Shown piece after piece: positions 26,856 to 39,879 of a DNA stretch of 64,000 nt. Position numbers and translations under genes: made by a program. The stretch spans positions 33,616,730 through 33,680,729 of the forward strand of contig NC_088778.1 in the NCBI RefSeq assembly GCF_954871325.1. Reading direction: 5' to 3'. The notes beneath the pieces are model-generated. The model worked only from the letters and a program-made list of their open reading frames with translations. It did no database searches and was not told where the DNA came from. Source of the stretch: Gordionus sp. m RMFG-2023. Taxonomy: Eukaryota > Nematomorpha > Gordioida > Chordodea > Parachordodidae. Positions within the stretch are counted from its first letter, which is position 1, and every line of letters begins with the position of its first letter.

Positions 26856-27251
26856 ATGTCTAATATATATAATATTTTATTAGTGAAGGCAGAACCGGAT
26901 CTAACCGACTCACAAATCAGAAGAAAAAAAGTAAATCTAGAAACTTTATCTGCCAAATTTTTTGAGTTCAACTCCAATAATAATTTACTCGGAATTTTAG
27001 AAAAAAAATCTTAGATGCAAGACTGAATTTCTCAAGACTTACATGCGCGAATTAACCGAACTGGCGAAAAGTGATTTACCTACTTCAAATTCAAGATAAG
27101 TTGTTCAAGAATGAACAGTGACGCAAAAAAAACGCTGCATTTTGAAGCCGATTTTTTAGAAGAAGGCGAACTCTATATTTTAACCAGAAAAAAAAATATC
27201 GCTCAAAGTCTAGAGATATCGCTAATAGATGTCCAAAACTTAGGGCCTTAA
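26856..27251 (+). pseudogene. Unrecognised coding-like region in several frames
   Basis: A 52-codon frame from ATG at 26856 (contains KAEPDLTDSQIRRKK and ETLSAKFFEF), then 27007-27099 in another frame (TEFLKTYMRELTELAKSD), 27080-27121 (LQIQDKLFKNEQ), and 27111-27251 from ATG to TAA (FEADFLEEGELYILTRKK). Each piece has balanced composition with many Glu, Leu, Lys and Asp, unlike chance frames nearby. The first frame change is at an A8 run. Either a decayed gene copy, or a real gene with indel errors in the assembly. I do not recognise the protein. Confidence 0.35.
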
Positions 27252-30200
27252 CTTTGTTCTTTTGAGAGGGGGGGGAGAGCACTTAGCGAACTATTTTGTA
27301 TTTTTTGGCATATTTCGACCGGAAATATCGTATTAAACCGGAAATTGAATATCTCCATCACTTTTCCGTCATTTATTTTTAAATTACGAATCATAGATTT
27401 TAAAAAATCGGCCAGGTTTTGAGTGGCCATAAAAAATAATTCGTTCATTAAATAGATGAGAACGAGTATAATGGTTAAATTTTACGAACATGCAGATAAT
27501 TAAGGATTTCCGATTAGCATATAAAACTGAAATGTCAAATAATAATTAAATTATTGTACAAATAATTAGGGCGTTTGGAATATATAATATAATATAAATA
27601 AATGGAAATATTCGTGTTAGCTCCCAGTGCACATATTCTACATTCTGGATATGGTTATATTTCATATTTGTAATAATGTGAAATTCATATAAATAATTAT
27701 ACGTTATAACTTGCCAGTTCAAGGCATACCAAGTTTTATAATTGGCCCGACAAAAAAAAAAAAACTTTTTAGGCACAAAGGTATCCATCCCAAAGTACTA
27801 ATTATTGTTATGTTAAAGAGCTTTGATTCAAATTTAAATTTTTATAGATTATTGATAGCGCAAAATTTAGATATTAAATTTGCATTAAACCCAATTCTTA
27901 ACCAACCCGATCTTTTTGAGGAATAATAATCTAGATCACGATGCCATTACTTCCTCCCATGTCCCTATATAGAAAAGTACAAATAATTGTTGTGAATGGA
28001 ATAAATTAGGTAATATTAAAATCATAATTTATGTATTATTAAAATGGCTATAAAAAAAACGTTAAAATCTGCAATTTCTTTGAGTAAGTCCCCAAAAAAT
28101 TTGGTTGGAGGCCCTAATGCCCCCCCATCCCCCCCCCCTTTCAATTAAGATCCTGTATGTGTTATTTAACCCGCCAAATGGACGGATAGCTAGAAAATAT
28201 TTCAAAAAAAAAATTTTTAAGTAACAATAAATAATCAAAATTAGTTTTAACAAATAAATTAATTATATTTTACTGGTGGATTGAAAGTTGAATCATTTAA
28301 TTATTTGTTTTAATGTAATATTTACAATTTATAACTTTTTTTCAAAGGTTTTTTGCTTTAAAAAATTTTTAAAAGATATATCATTTTTTCCCCCCAATAT
28401 CTACATGCCTTACCTATAAGTTATATCAGTTATATTATATTATATACATTTAAATCTAATATAATTACATTATTTACATTAGATAGAAGCATTTGTGTTT
28501 GTTTTGTTAGATAGACTAAAGAATGAAATTGTATTTTTTTTAAAAAAAAAAGCCAATGTTTATTTAAACTATTAATTAATTTTTTTGCGTTTTTCTACGA
28601 TAATTTAAGTTTGTACCAACTACAGTGTTTAGCAAAATGGAAGAGGAGAAAGAAAAAAACTTTTCTAATTTGAAAAAAATCGAATAGATATTTTCCCGGA
28701 GGTTTAGAGAAGTGGAAGAAATTGACAATTCACAAGAATTGTCCTAATTAACGAATCTCGTATTTCGAATACCGCAATTATTCGGTTCCGAATCGAATAC
28801 GAATAATAGTCCATTTATCGGTTTCGAATTATCCGAAATGTTATTCGATAATAACTTTTAATTACAAAATAAAAATGTATTTTTATTCCACACGCTCCAC
28901 GCAGTTCCATATAAATTCGCCCTACCGATTTGGCATACAAGGTAACTAGATTCCGTTTGGTTTCCGAACTCAATATAACCGGATTGTGGGGTTATCTGAA
29001 CCGGTTATAGTTGAACTTTAAATAATTTTATGGTACGATACGATACGATATTAACTGGGAAAAAAAAAATCGTTATAATTATGGTATTGTGTATATTTTA
29101 AAATGTAACACGACACGATATAGCAATTAAATTCATTCATTTTATTTTCTAATTTTGGGTAATTTAAAAATTTTATTATGTTTATGCTATATAATTAATT
29201 TTTTAATAAATATATGTGTGTGAAAATATATACATATTTATATATATGTATACCTTGTTGGTGGAAGGGGATATTATATAAAGCAAATAAAAACGTTTTT
29301 TACGATGATAATAATTGTGTTTTTATATAGTATAGGATTTTTTTTAAACAATTTAAATGAAAATAATTAAACGTTGAAATCTCGCGTTGCCACAAAATCA
29401 AGAAAATATAAAAAATAATAATATTGTTGATAAAAATTTCCAGTTTCTAAGCAAACATTGTAAGTCAATAGTTTAAAATCGTGAAAGAACTCCAATGTAA
29501 GTGCTGCATACTCGTAACATTGTATATGATTATAATGGATTTCAAATTCTTCAGAGAAGCATAATCGGTAACTAAAGAATATACTTTTATCGATTCAATT
29601 ATGAAACACGTATCAATTTTAAATTTCGCCATATCAAATTATGTTTCCCCAAAAAGGTATTTCTTTCCTATTTAATTTTCTTTCTTTTCTTTCTTTCATT
29701 CATTCTTTCTTTCGTTCCTTCTTTCTTTCTTAAAATTGCGATTTCTAACTTCTTTTTTTTAGATTACAATTCCAAAAACGGATATATTTTTTAAAATTTT
29801 GTTTGAATTTTTATAATATATAGCGATTCAATGGGTCAAACACTCTACACTGCCTTATCCAGTATTTTAGTAAAAAAAAGGGGGAGGGGTTGGGGGGTGA
29901 GGACTCTTGGGCCCTTTTTTTTATATAGTTAATTTAACTGGATAGTTTTAGGTCCGGTCCGCTCTTCGAAGAACCTTCGAATTTACGAATGGGAGTAATT
30001 ATAAAACTAGTAGAACGAAATTCTAAACGAAAATTGAAATAAATTTGGTTCAAAATGATATTTAAATTATCGAAAGTTATGTAAGTTTAAACATTAGTGT
30101 TGTGTAACGCGATATTTTATCCAGAGAAATATTGCCTAAGTCTCTCGAGATTTCGATAACATTATGACTCGAACCTTTGTTCCTTCTAAGAACAAAATCT

Positions 30201-31084
30201 TGAGTCAGGCTTACGTATTTACTTCTGGATGAAATATTGAGCTATAGCCCTTTTTAAAAATCGGCTCAAAACGAGCCGTTAAAATAACGCTATATCGGAC
30301 TTAGGGCTAGATAGCTAGAGCAGATTTGTATTATATAAAAAATACCGCAACATAATTATCATTTTAAATACATATAATAAATATAATGTCAAAAAAAAAA
30401 AATTATTCGCATATTTTTTTTTAAAAAGAAAAATTTTTTTTTTTTTCATTTTAACCTGGCCACTAAATAATTGAATATTATTATTTTTTTCTCCCCAAGG
30501 CATATAATATTTAATTTGGATGATAAAAACGACAAAAATGATGATGATCAATATTGCTTTTCAGGAAAATTGGACTTTGTGGGAATAGAGAATTGATATT
30601 TTTTATTATTATTATAATCATTTAAGGAAACACTTGATAAGATATTATATTATCCCAGTTTCAAAATTATTCCGAATCATAAAAAAAATAAATATCAATA
30701 TGGTATTAAAAATGAAAAAAATTAAATTTCACTGTCTAATTATTTTGTTATACAAAAAAATAATACATATTAATCAAATAATTATTTTTTTATTTTAAAA
30801 GTTTTTAAAATAATAAAAAAAAAAATTGTTAAAAAATATTTATATTTTAAATAATAATAATTCAATCAAATTTATTTTTTTTTAAAAAAAATAATAAAAT
30901 ATAAATATTCATTAAAATATAAAAATAAGATATAGAAAAATATAAAAATGTAAAAAAAATGATAAATAAAAAAACTAATAATATAAAGTGCTAATTTAAA
31001 AGTTAAAAAAGTTGTTTTTTAAAGCAAAATTGTGGAAATTTAAATTTTCCGCCAAAAAATTGCGGAAGAATTTATATTTAATCT
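27252..31084. other. Long AT-rich stretch
   Basis: No recognised gene. It holds poly-G/C runs, a self-complementary ttcgaat-rich patch at 28760-28860, short (CTTT)n at 29680-29730 and one MITE-B copy. Confidence 0.4.
30097..30290. mobile_element. MITE-B copy 4
   Basis: gtgttgtgtaacgc to ccgttaaaataacgc, TA on both sides. Interior ctcgagatttcgataac and the caaaatcttgagtc stretch. Confidence 0.75.
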
Positions 31085-31132
31085 TTAAAAAATATATATA
31101 TGTCGTTTGGTGGGATTAGGAATCTCTTGATT

Positions 31133-32050
31133 TTAAATCCGTAACCGAGGGCGATTTAAAAAAAATTTAAAATCCGTAACCGAGGGTGATTTAAAAAAAT
31201 TTTAAAATCCGTTACCGCGGATTTAAAAAAATTAAAATCCGTTACCGAGGGCGATTTAATAAAATTTTAAAATCCGTTACCGAGGAGCGATTTAATAAAA
31301 TTTTAAAATCCGTTACCGCGGATTTAAAAATTTTAAAATCCGTTACCGAGGGTGATTTGAAAAAATTTTAAAATCCGTTACCGACGAAGGCGATTTAAAA
31401 AAAATTTTAAAATCCGTTACCGCGGATTTAAAAAATTTTAAAATCCGTAACCGAGGGTGATTTGAAAAAATTTTAAAATCCGTAACCGAGGGTGATTTAA
31501 AAAAAATTTAAAATCCGTAACCGAGGGTGATTTAAAAAAATTTTAAAATCCGTAACCGAGGGTGATTTAAAAAAATTTTAAAATCCGTAACCGAGGGCGA
31601 TTTAATAAAATTTTAAAATCCGTTACCGCGGATTTAAAAAAATTTTAAAATCCGTTACCGAGGGCGATTTAATAAAATTTTAAAATCCGTTACCGAGGGC
31701 GATTTAAAAAAATTTTAAAATCCGTAACCGAGGGCGATTTAATAAAATTTTAAAATCCGTTACCGCGGATTTAAAAAAATTAAAATCCGTTACCGAGGGC
31801 GATTTAATAAAATTTTAAAATCCGTTACCGCGGATTTTAAAAAATTTTAAAATCCGTTACCGAGGGCAATTTGAAAAAATTTTAAAATCCGTAACCGAGG
31901 GCGATTTAATAAAATTTTAAAATCCGTTACCGAGGGCGATTTAAAAAAATTTTAAAATCCGTAACCGACGAGGGTGATTTAAAAAAATTTAAAATCCGTT
32001 ACCGAGGGTGATTTAAAAAAAATTTAAAATCCGTTACCGAGGGCGATTTT
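31133..32050. repeat. Minisatellite of 27 units with two unit types
   Basis: Tandem units of about 35 bp (aaaatccgttaccgagggcg then attta and A/T runs) mixed with a shorter unit of about 27 bp in which ccgagggcg is replaced by ccgcgg. The short unit is a near palindrome (aaatccg..cggattt). In the first nine units the order is long-long-short three times over. Flanks (gggattaggaatctcttga; ttaaccggaaatacg) resemble 52.90-53.00 kb, so the array seems to sit inside a dispersed element. Confidence 0.95.
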
Positions 32051-32056
32051 TAAAAA

Positions 32057-32345
32057 GTTTAAAATTCAATTTAACCGGAAATACGTATTCTAACATGCGT
32101 AGAACATTTGCCAATTTCAGCCACAGACATTTTTAGTAATTTTTTTTTAAAAAAAAAATTTGTATGAAAAAATCCATATAAAAAATTTATTATATATTAG
32201 AAGTAGTTCCTAAAGTTTCGTGGCAAAATTGGCTGAAATGCAATGCTATACATGCATTTCCTGTTAGATCGCACTCGGTAAAGGAATTTATGATCGAGAG
32301 ATTCGGAATTCCACATACGACATCTATATTCCTTTTGGGTTGGAA
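32057..32345. repeat. Dispersed repeat E flanking the minisatellite
   Basis: tttaaccggaaatacgtatt, atgcgtagaacatttgccaa, tttcagccac and the cggaattccacatacgac stretch reappear, partly inverted, at about 52880-53030 (catgctagcatgcatttctg, gattctgaatccccatacgac). Non-coding. Confidence 0.45.
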
Positions 32346-32778
32346 AAGGAGAAAGTTAGCTATAAAATTTACTTTTGAAAAAAAAAAAATTAAGCAAACA
32401 GGAGCGCGCTTAATAATATTAAAAATTTTTGATTTCATTTTCAAAAAATTTTTTAAAATATTTTTTAAACAAATAAAAGTCGAAAATAATTATTTATTTA
32501 AAAATTATTATTTATATAAAAAAAATATATATATATATATAACGAAATTCGATATATTTTGCATGAAATAATTTTAATCCTAAATATTATAATTATAAAT
32601 GAAATGGATAAAAATTATACTTGACATAATTAAAATAACGATATAATATATATAATTAAATAATCAGATAATAATAATAATAATGTTTTAAAATATTGGG
32701 AAAAAAATATTTAAAATGTTTGCATTTTTAAATACAGATATTATTATATTTTAAAATTCGCCGATATTACTCTGATTA

Positions 32779-32939
32779 GTGCTGTTAGACGGCTAACTCA
32801 ATCATCCCACCCACGATACGCAAGCCTGTAGATTTTGTCATAGGAGGAACAAAAAGGTCTAGAGATATATTATCGAAATCTCGAGGTTTAGGCAATACTC
32901 TTCTGGCTAAAGTGTTGAGTTAGAGCCGTCTAAAAACAC
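32779..32939. mobile_element. MITE-B copy 5
   Basis: gtgctgttagacgg to ccgtctaaaaacac with TA flanks; shortened interior. Confidence 0.7.
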
Positions 32940-33828
32940 TAAACCGGATAATATCCCTTATAATCCAAAGCAATATCATTTAATAAAAAAAGAAAACGTT
33001 TCATTTAGTATACTAATTTTACTTCGAAGACAGAAAAGCATCAATCCCTATTCAAAAAAAAAGTAACGCCGTTTCTCGTTACTTAAAAAGATTACTAAAA
33101 TATTATTCCTACGTTATAAATTCTGTATTTTATTTCTTTTGCCAAAGATGAATAACAGCGATTTGAGCCGCCTAACGCTAACGCGACACTTTCGTTGTGC
33201 TCCCAAATACGCGTTCAACTGGCACAGAGGATTGGGAAGGGGGGGGGGATTGTATTATATATTTAAAAAAAAATGATCTTCATTTTTAATATACAACTTA
33301 CTTAGATCATCTTCGCGAGAATCTTTATCAGAATTCACTCTGGATTCTGATTTTTATTCTAGATTTTTGAGCTGCCGGTTTTCGAGGTTGAAATATTTGA
33401 ATTATAGGACACATTCTCCTAGTGTAGTTAAACCTTCTAACTTTGGCCATCCGTAAAATGGCTTGACGGAGTATTTATTCTAAGAAGAAAAAAAAATAGT
33501 TCTCTATCATTAAGTTGAGGGTAAACTTTAGATGTTTAAAGACAAATTTTTTTAGGGGATAATCTTGACCACGCTATATTGGAGTTGGTCAAAGTTTGGT
33601 GATTTTAAACATTACTACATTTCTAGGCTTAAAAAGTGTGGACTTTGCTCCCTCAGTTTTTATTGGCGTAAAAAAAATTTGTTCCATAACTGGGGAAATA
33701 GGGCTGAATCGTTTTATCCTCATCCGAATAAATAAGTAATTAATGACACGCATATATTCTATTTATATAATATTAGGGAAGATAAGATTAACGTAACTTG
33801 AATTGATTTCAATAATCTTTCTTTCTTC

Positions 33829-34122
<294 letters not shown>

Positions 34123-34395
34123 TAACTAAATTAAATCTTGATTATTCGATATCAAAATTTTTTTTAATAAAAATAAAATTTTTAAATAAAAAAATGAAGA
34201 ATAAACTTTGGTGGTTTAGATCTGAAATTTAAAAAAAAAAAACTCGGCTATAAATTATCTACTAAAATTTAAAATAACGCTTTGCGTTTACACAGTTACT
34301 CAAAAATAAGTTAATGAAACGCGTTATTCCGTTACCATTTTTTGAAACGAGGAACGGATGACGCTTATTTATATAGAGGAGGGCCATTAAGGGTA

Positions 34396-34628
34396 GCGTT
34401 GTTAAACGGCTAGATTCGATGCGATTTTTAAAAACGGTTAAACTCAATCTTTTAATCCACGAAACATATTAAGCAAAACCTGACGACTTTGCTCGATAGA
34501 TATCGCAAACGTTTGGACACATTTATTAAGTGAAATCTCCAGACTTAGGCAATATTCTTTTCTGGCTAAAATATTGAGTTAGCCGTTTTTAAAAAATCGA
34601 CCCAAATCCAGCTGTTTTATAACACCGC
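34396..34628. mobile_element. MITE-B copy 6
   Basis: gcgttgttaaacggc to gctgttttataacaccgc, TA on both sides. Confidence 0.7.
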
Positions 34629-34670
34629 TACTTCAGGACCAACTCTTTCGCCTAAAAAGGCGCCTAAAAT

Positions 34671-34972
34671 TAGAGGTCTGAAAAAATAGGCCCGGACCGT
34701 ACCCGACCCGGCCCGGAATATTTTTTAAGAAAATTCGGACCCGGTCGGGCCCTTAGAAAATTTTTTTAAAATATATCTTACATTTATCATTTTTTGTCGA
34801 ATTTTTTTATGTAAAATTATAAAAATAAGTGATTTTTATTTGTAGAAAAAGTAGACGGCCCATATAACATATGTATCCTTTTATTTTGAGTAATTAAAAA
34901 AAAATCAATTTCTATATTCAAATAAATCCGGGCCGGGCCGGGCTTGAGAAATTAGGCCCGATGCAGATTCAC
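34671..34972. mobile_element. GGCCCG-family element, about 300 bp
   Basis: tagaggtctgaaaaaatagg then cccgacccggcccgg at the left; gggccgggccgggcttg then aggcccgatgcagatt at the right. The AT interior is nearly the same as at 41210-41340 (the sequence around agtagacggcccatataac). Confidence 0.65.
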
Positions 34973-34991
34973 TACCTAATATACCAAATTA

Positions 34992-35185
34992 GTGTTGTAA
35001 AACGGCTCGTTTTTAGCCGATTTTTTGAAAAACGACTTTGTTAATATACCCGGAAAAAAAATAATATTTAATAAGCCTCGATTCGCTAATAGATTGTCCA
35101 AGCCTTTGTTCCTTGCGCAAAGAAAATCTTTAGGCTTGCATAATACACTATTCTGGATGAAATATGAATAAAACCATTAAAAAGT
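34992..35185. mobile_element. MITE-B copy 7 (right end lost)
   Basis: gtgttgtaaaacggctcg at the left; the interior fades out after ctggatgaaatatga. Confidence 0.55.
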
Positions 35186-35342
35186 TTTTTTTTGGTAGAA
35201 TTTTAATTTTAATTTTATAATTTATGTTTTTATATAATAATTATGTGAAAAAAAATTTTTTTTTTTTATGATTTTTCTTTCGTGAAGAAACATAGATAAA
35301 TATGGAAAATAAATTTGCAAAAAAAAAATTTAAAAAAAAGAG

Positions 35343-35526
35343 ACTGTGATTGGCTAACTCAATATTTCCACCCACGAAAAATAATTGCGCATGCCTGAAG
35401 ATTTTGCTAGTAGAAGGAACGATAGGGGTCTAGAGTCTGGATATTATATTATCGAGATCTCGAGGCTCCTATAATATTATTTTTTCTGGCTAAAATATCG
35501 AGTTATGCGCCGTGTTTTAACGACAC
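35343..35526. mobile_element. MITE-B copy 8 (left end lost)
   Basis: Reverse orientation relative to copy 7; ends ccgtgttttaacgacac followed by TA. Confidence 0.6.
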
Positions 35527-35678
35527 TAGTTACACATTCAAATAACATTATATATTTAATTTCCATATTTTTCTAAATAATAATATCTATATAAATTACC
35601 TACATGAAGAAAAAATATCTTCGGAAAATATCTAATTTCCAAGGCACGGTTTTCCGTTATTCCTATAAATTTTTCTAA

Positions 35679-36042
35679 GTGTTGCTAAACGGCTCACCTA
35701 ATATTTTATCCAGAAAAAATAATATTTGGCAAGTCTGAAGATTTTGCTAGTAGAAGGGACAAAGGATCTAGACATTATATTATCGAAATCTCGAGGCTTA
35801 AAGCAATCTCTTTCCCGGCCCGAATTTGTTTATAAATATGGAAATTAATTTTTTATAAATAACTCAAAATAAACGATATTATGTTATTTGGCGTCTAAAA
35901 CAAAATCAACATAAACTTGATAAATTTAAGATATATTTTTTAAAAGATTTCTAAGACCTCCGCCCCGAATTTTCTTATAAAATATTAGGCCCGGCCCGGT
36001 TTTAAAAACCGGCTCAAGACGAGCCGAGCCGTTTAACAACAC
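35679..36042. mobile_element. MITE-B copy 9, interrupted by a GGCCCG-family element
   Basis: Starts gtgttgctaaacggctc and ends gagccgtttaacaacac with TA after it. The middle is replaced by an insertion at about 35814-35999 whose both ends read cccggccc. Confidence 0.65.
35814..35999. mobile_element. GGCCCG-family insertion in MITE-B
   Basis: cccggcccgaatttg at one side and ttaggcccggcccgg at the other, AT-rich middle. Younger than the MITE-B it splits. Confidence 0.55.
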
Positions 36043-36099
36043 TATAAATTTTTCTACAAAAAATTATGTATTTATAACGTAAATTTTTTTATTTTTTTT

Positions 36100-36800
36100 T
36101 AAGTATATGTCAAGTTTTCTATCGAATGTCACGCAAGAATCACCCCCCCCCCTCATTCTCTTCCCATTCCATACGTAAAAAAATAAAAAAAAATAATATT
36201 TAAAAATAATATATATTTCAAATTTTTCTAATTTTTTTAAAGGTTATTTATTAAATTAAATTTTTATTTTATTAATATTTAATTTTGTGTCCTTTTTATA
36301 TAAAAAAAATATCGAAATTCGATTTTCGAGGAACTCTTTTGTTTTAATATTTAGCGAATTTTTTTTTATTTTATGTACATGAATTGTCGCACACGAACAA
36401 TGAAATTTATATTTTTAAATAAAAAATATATAACTAAATTCGAAAACTTTCAAAACTTTTAAAACTTTCAAAACTTTTATTTAAAAAAAAACATAGTTTG
36501 AGAAATTTTCACAAATTCCAATCATTTAGATTAATATTTTTTTAAATATCTTTTTCTTTTTAATTATATTTTTTTAAAAAAAGAAAATTAAATACTAAAA
36601 TTTCAAAACTTTCAAAACTTTATCAAAAAGGAACCGACATAAAAAAGTCTAAAAAAAAATACATATTTTGAGAAATTTTCACAAAATCATCATCTATTTT
36701 ACTAAAAAGTTTTAAATGTGTTTTTGTAAACGAATTTTTGACACAAAACCTAAAAAAATTGAATGTTTATAATTTTATATTTAAATTTTTAAAATTTTAA
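36100..36800. other. AT-rich stretch with short aaaactttc repeats
   Basis: No gene. Runs of caaaacttt at 36440-36480 and 36600-36620. Confidence 0.4.
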
Positions 36801-36807
36801 GTTCTCT

Positions 36808-36939
36808 ATGGATCAAAAAACGAATTTCTTTGAACTTCAAGCCGAATTCTTGGAAACGATATCGTTCTTTTCTCCAGCATATTTATGGGTTGAGGAAATT
36901 GAAAAGTTCCCTGCCGTAAAGAAAATAAGGCAATTATAA
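36808..36939 (+). CDS. Short coding-like frame, unrecognised
   Basis: ATG opens 43 codons (includes FFELQAEFLETISFFSPAYL and VEEIEKFPAVKKIRQ) ending TAA. The composition is unlike the chance frames around it. A good donor GCC|GTAAAG at 36916 would make 36808-36915 a first exon. No partner exon found and no family known to me. Confidence 0.3.
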   Translation: MDQKTNFFELQAEFLETISFFSPAYLWVEEIEKFPAVKKIRQL

Positions 36940-37205
36940 TATACATTTTTTTTTTAATTCTTAAGTAACTTATATATAACTTATTCGCAAATCAAATTTT
37001 TAAAAATAACTATTGTCAAATTAATAATTATTTTCATTTATCATGGATTCAAAAACAAAAAACTTTAGCGAATATAAAAATATTTAATTCCTATCCCCCC
37101 CCCCTCCCCTTCCTCTTTCAAAAAAAAAATAAATATAAATAAAATTTGATCGTAAAAATGATTTTTTTTTGTGTGTGAAAACTGTGTTATCTAAGAAAAG
37201 ATACC

Positions 37206-37830
37206 CTTGATAAGATCAAAGAATTTCTACTGGAAACTTTCTACCTGGAAACTTTATATTGGAAACCTTCTATTGGAAGGAAATATTCTACTGGAAAAAC
37301 TTTATACTGGAAACTTTCTACTGAACTTTCTACTAGAAACTTTCTAATGAAAACTTTCTACCTGGAAACTTACTACCTGAAAACTTTCTACTAAACTTTC
37401 TTCTAGAAACTTTCTACTGGAAACCTTCTATTGGAAGACAACTTTATCCTGGAAAAACTTTCTACTGGAAACTTTCTACTAGCAACTTCCTACTGGAAAC
37501 CGTCTATTGGAAGGAAACTTTCTACTGGAAAAACTTTATACTGGAAACTTTCTACTGAACTTTCTAACGGAAACTTTCTACCTGGAAACTTACTACCTGA
37601 AAACTTTCTACTAATAAACTTTCTTCTAAAAACTTTCTACTGGAAACCTTCTATTGGAAGACAACTTTATCCTGGAAAAACTTTCTACTGGAAACTTTCT
37701 ACTGAACTTTCTACTAGCAACTTTCTAATGGAAACCGTCTATTGGAAGGAAACTTTCTACTGGAACAACTTTATACTAAAAACCTTCTACCTGGAAACTT
37801 TCTACCTGAAGAGCTTGATGTTAAATGAGA
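37206..37830. repeat. Minisatellite of ggaaactttctact type with higher-order repeat
   Basis: About 45 imperfect units of 10-14 bp. Blocks such as aaaccgtctattggaagg recur about 230 bp apart, so there is a higher-order unit. The 134-codon frame across it is repeat-driven. Confidence 0.93.
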
Positions 37831-37995
37831 TATAAAACTTGATTAAAAAAAAACTTTCACAAAAAGAAAAATGGGCCTTTACAATTTAAGGCACGAATTG
37901 ACATATTTGAAAATAACGAATTTTCTTAAAAAGAGATAAGGAAAAAAGTAGAAAGAAATTGTGTTTTAATTTGTTTTGTATTATTTTTGTGTTAA

Positions 37996-38027
37996 AAAAG
38001 AAAGAAAGAAAGAAAGAAAGAAAGAAA
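37996..38027. repeat. (GAAA)n microsatellite
   Basis: Eight clean gaaa units. Confidence 0.9.
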
Positions 38028-38039
38028 TTTATGGAGAGA

Positions 38040-39300
38040 AGTTAATCATATATTATACCTCATAAGATAATTCTTAAAAACTTTAAGATGATAGGGAAAG
38101 TTGATAAAAAAAAAAGATAAAATTTAACATTAAGATTATACGAAAACGCTCATTTCTTGATAACACCACATATATATAGATTATCATATAATTTATAAGG
38201 ATTTATAAGAAATATTTTTTTAAAAAAGTATAAAATAGTTTTGGGTAAAACTGTAACATTTTATATTAATATTTCCTAAGCTACAGTAAACGAAAGTTAT
38301 ACTTTTTTTAAAAAAAAGAGGGGGGGGGGGGGTCTGTCTAGCCCCGGTCTACCCTACACACTTATTTTTTTATAGACGTAGGTTCATTTTATAAACATAA
38401 CCATCATAAATAAAACTTATAGATATTATATTAGTGTTTCTCCTAAGTTAATAAAAAGGTATGGAAAGTTATACATTTTTTATTCTTTTTTTTTAAAAAA
38501 AAAGATGGTCTATCTTGCCCCGGTCTCTCCTATACTTATTTTTTAGACGTAAGTAAAAGACTCAAATTAACCTCTCCAATTTTTTTAAAAAAAAATTAAA
38601 TTCAAATGACTCGTAAGTATACAGTTATCATCGTCACGTTTACGTTCAATAGCCATCAGCTGTTTTTCCGTTGTTTTTTGGGTTCCCAGTTTCTTAACTC
38701 ATATACATTCAAAAAAATTTATCGAAGAGTTTAATCTCACGCTTTCCGATTTTTTAACGGATTTTTAAATTTATGTTCCATTATTAAATAGGCATTCGGT
38801 CAACTGCCCGATCCATAACTGTCTTAGACCGAGGAATATACGAGCAGGACCGAACAAAGATTAGCTGGTATATAAGAGAGCGAATCGTTTTTTTTATCCA
38901 ATAATGCGATGAGATATCCAAAATCTTAACAAATAAAACATTTTTTTTTTGAAAATTCTTTATTTTTTTCATGGAGAAAATATATTTTTTTATATTCTTC
39001 TTCTTATAATCAAAACGATGAAAGAAAAAAAGTAATTTTTTTTAAAAAGACAGCTGATTTTCGAATTATGATATTGTAGTTTGTTATTTTGTTTTACATG
39101 ATTTGAAATAATAGGGAATTATTGAAAATATTACTAACATAACATACTAATATGCTAACATCTAAGTTCTATTGGATGGATGTTAAAGATTAAAAATCTC
39201 TCGCGTGCCTGCCTGTGAAACTAAAATTGGATTTTGGCTTATTTTTTATATAAAAAAATATTAAAAAGAGATGATAATGTTCTATAGTATTCGATATCTG
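38040..39300. other. AT-rich stretch; one TATA-like site
   Basis: No gene. gctggtatataagagagcg at about 38867-38885 resembles a TATA box on the + strand, but no frame follows. Confidence 0.35.
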
Positions 39301-39311
39301 AGCTAGAAGGC

Positions 39312-39508
39312 TGTGTTTTGTTAAAAGGCTCGATTTAAGTCGATTTTTAAAAACGGCTAACAACTCAGCATTATAGCCAGGGAAATGTTGCCTAAGAGTC
39401 GAGATATCGCCAATAGATGTTCAATCCTACGTTCTATCTATGCTATGAGCAATATATTTAGGCTTGCATAATATTTTTCTGGATTAGATATCGAGTTAGC
39501 CTTAACAC
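39312..39508. mobile_element. MITE-B copy 10
   Basis: gtgttttgttaaaaggctcg to gagttagccttaacac; interior cgagatatcgccaatagatg. Confidence 0.65.
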
Positions 39509-39750
39509 TGACTAGAAGGTTCTGTGATAATTGGTAGAATTTTGTTTAGCCAATGGGCGAACTATCTAAAAGATGTCAAAAATTGGGCGTGATGAGTGGG
39601 AGAGGCTTTAAAAAAATATTTGTAAACAATTTACGCGGGTTAATTTTAAATCTTTTTTTTTGGCGCGAAATGAAACAGAAAAAAAAACACTTTCCATTTA
39701 TTAAAAATCATTTATTTATTTTTTTAAAAAAACATATATTTTATAATATC

Positions 39751-39829
39751 GCCGGGGTGGCCCAATAGGTTAGATGTATGCTTAGAAACAGAAGGACGCA
39801 GGTTCGATCCTGGTGGTTAGGTGGAATAT
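39751..39829 (+). other. tRNA-like sequence with A and B box (SINE head or tRNA relic)
   Basis: tggcccaataggttagatg fits an internal A box and ggttcgatcc a B box, about 30 nt apart. The T arm pairs (cagg/cctg), but the acceptor and D arms do not, so it is not a working tRNA. A tRNA-derived SINE is possible: about 300 bp of GC-richer sequence follows. Confidence 0.4.
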
Positions 39830-39879
39830 TTTATAAAGTTTAAAAAAAGAAATCGATTAAGCAAAATTTTACATAAATG

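Noticed and set aside
37431-37835. 134-codon + frame with repeated LSTGNF-like motifs
   Set aside because: Driven by the minisatellite; the three frames repeat similarly and there is no start context or homology.
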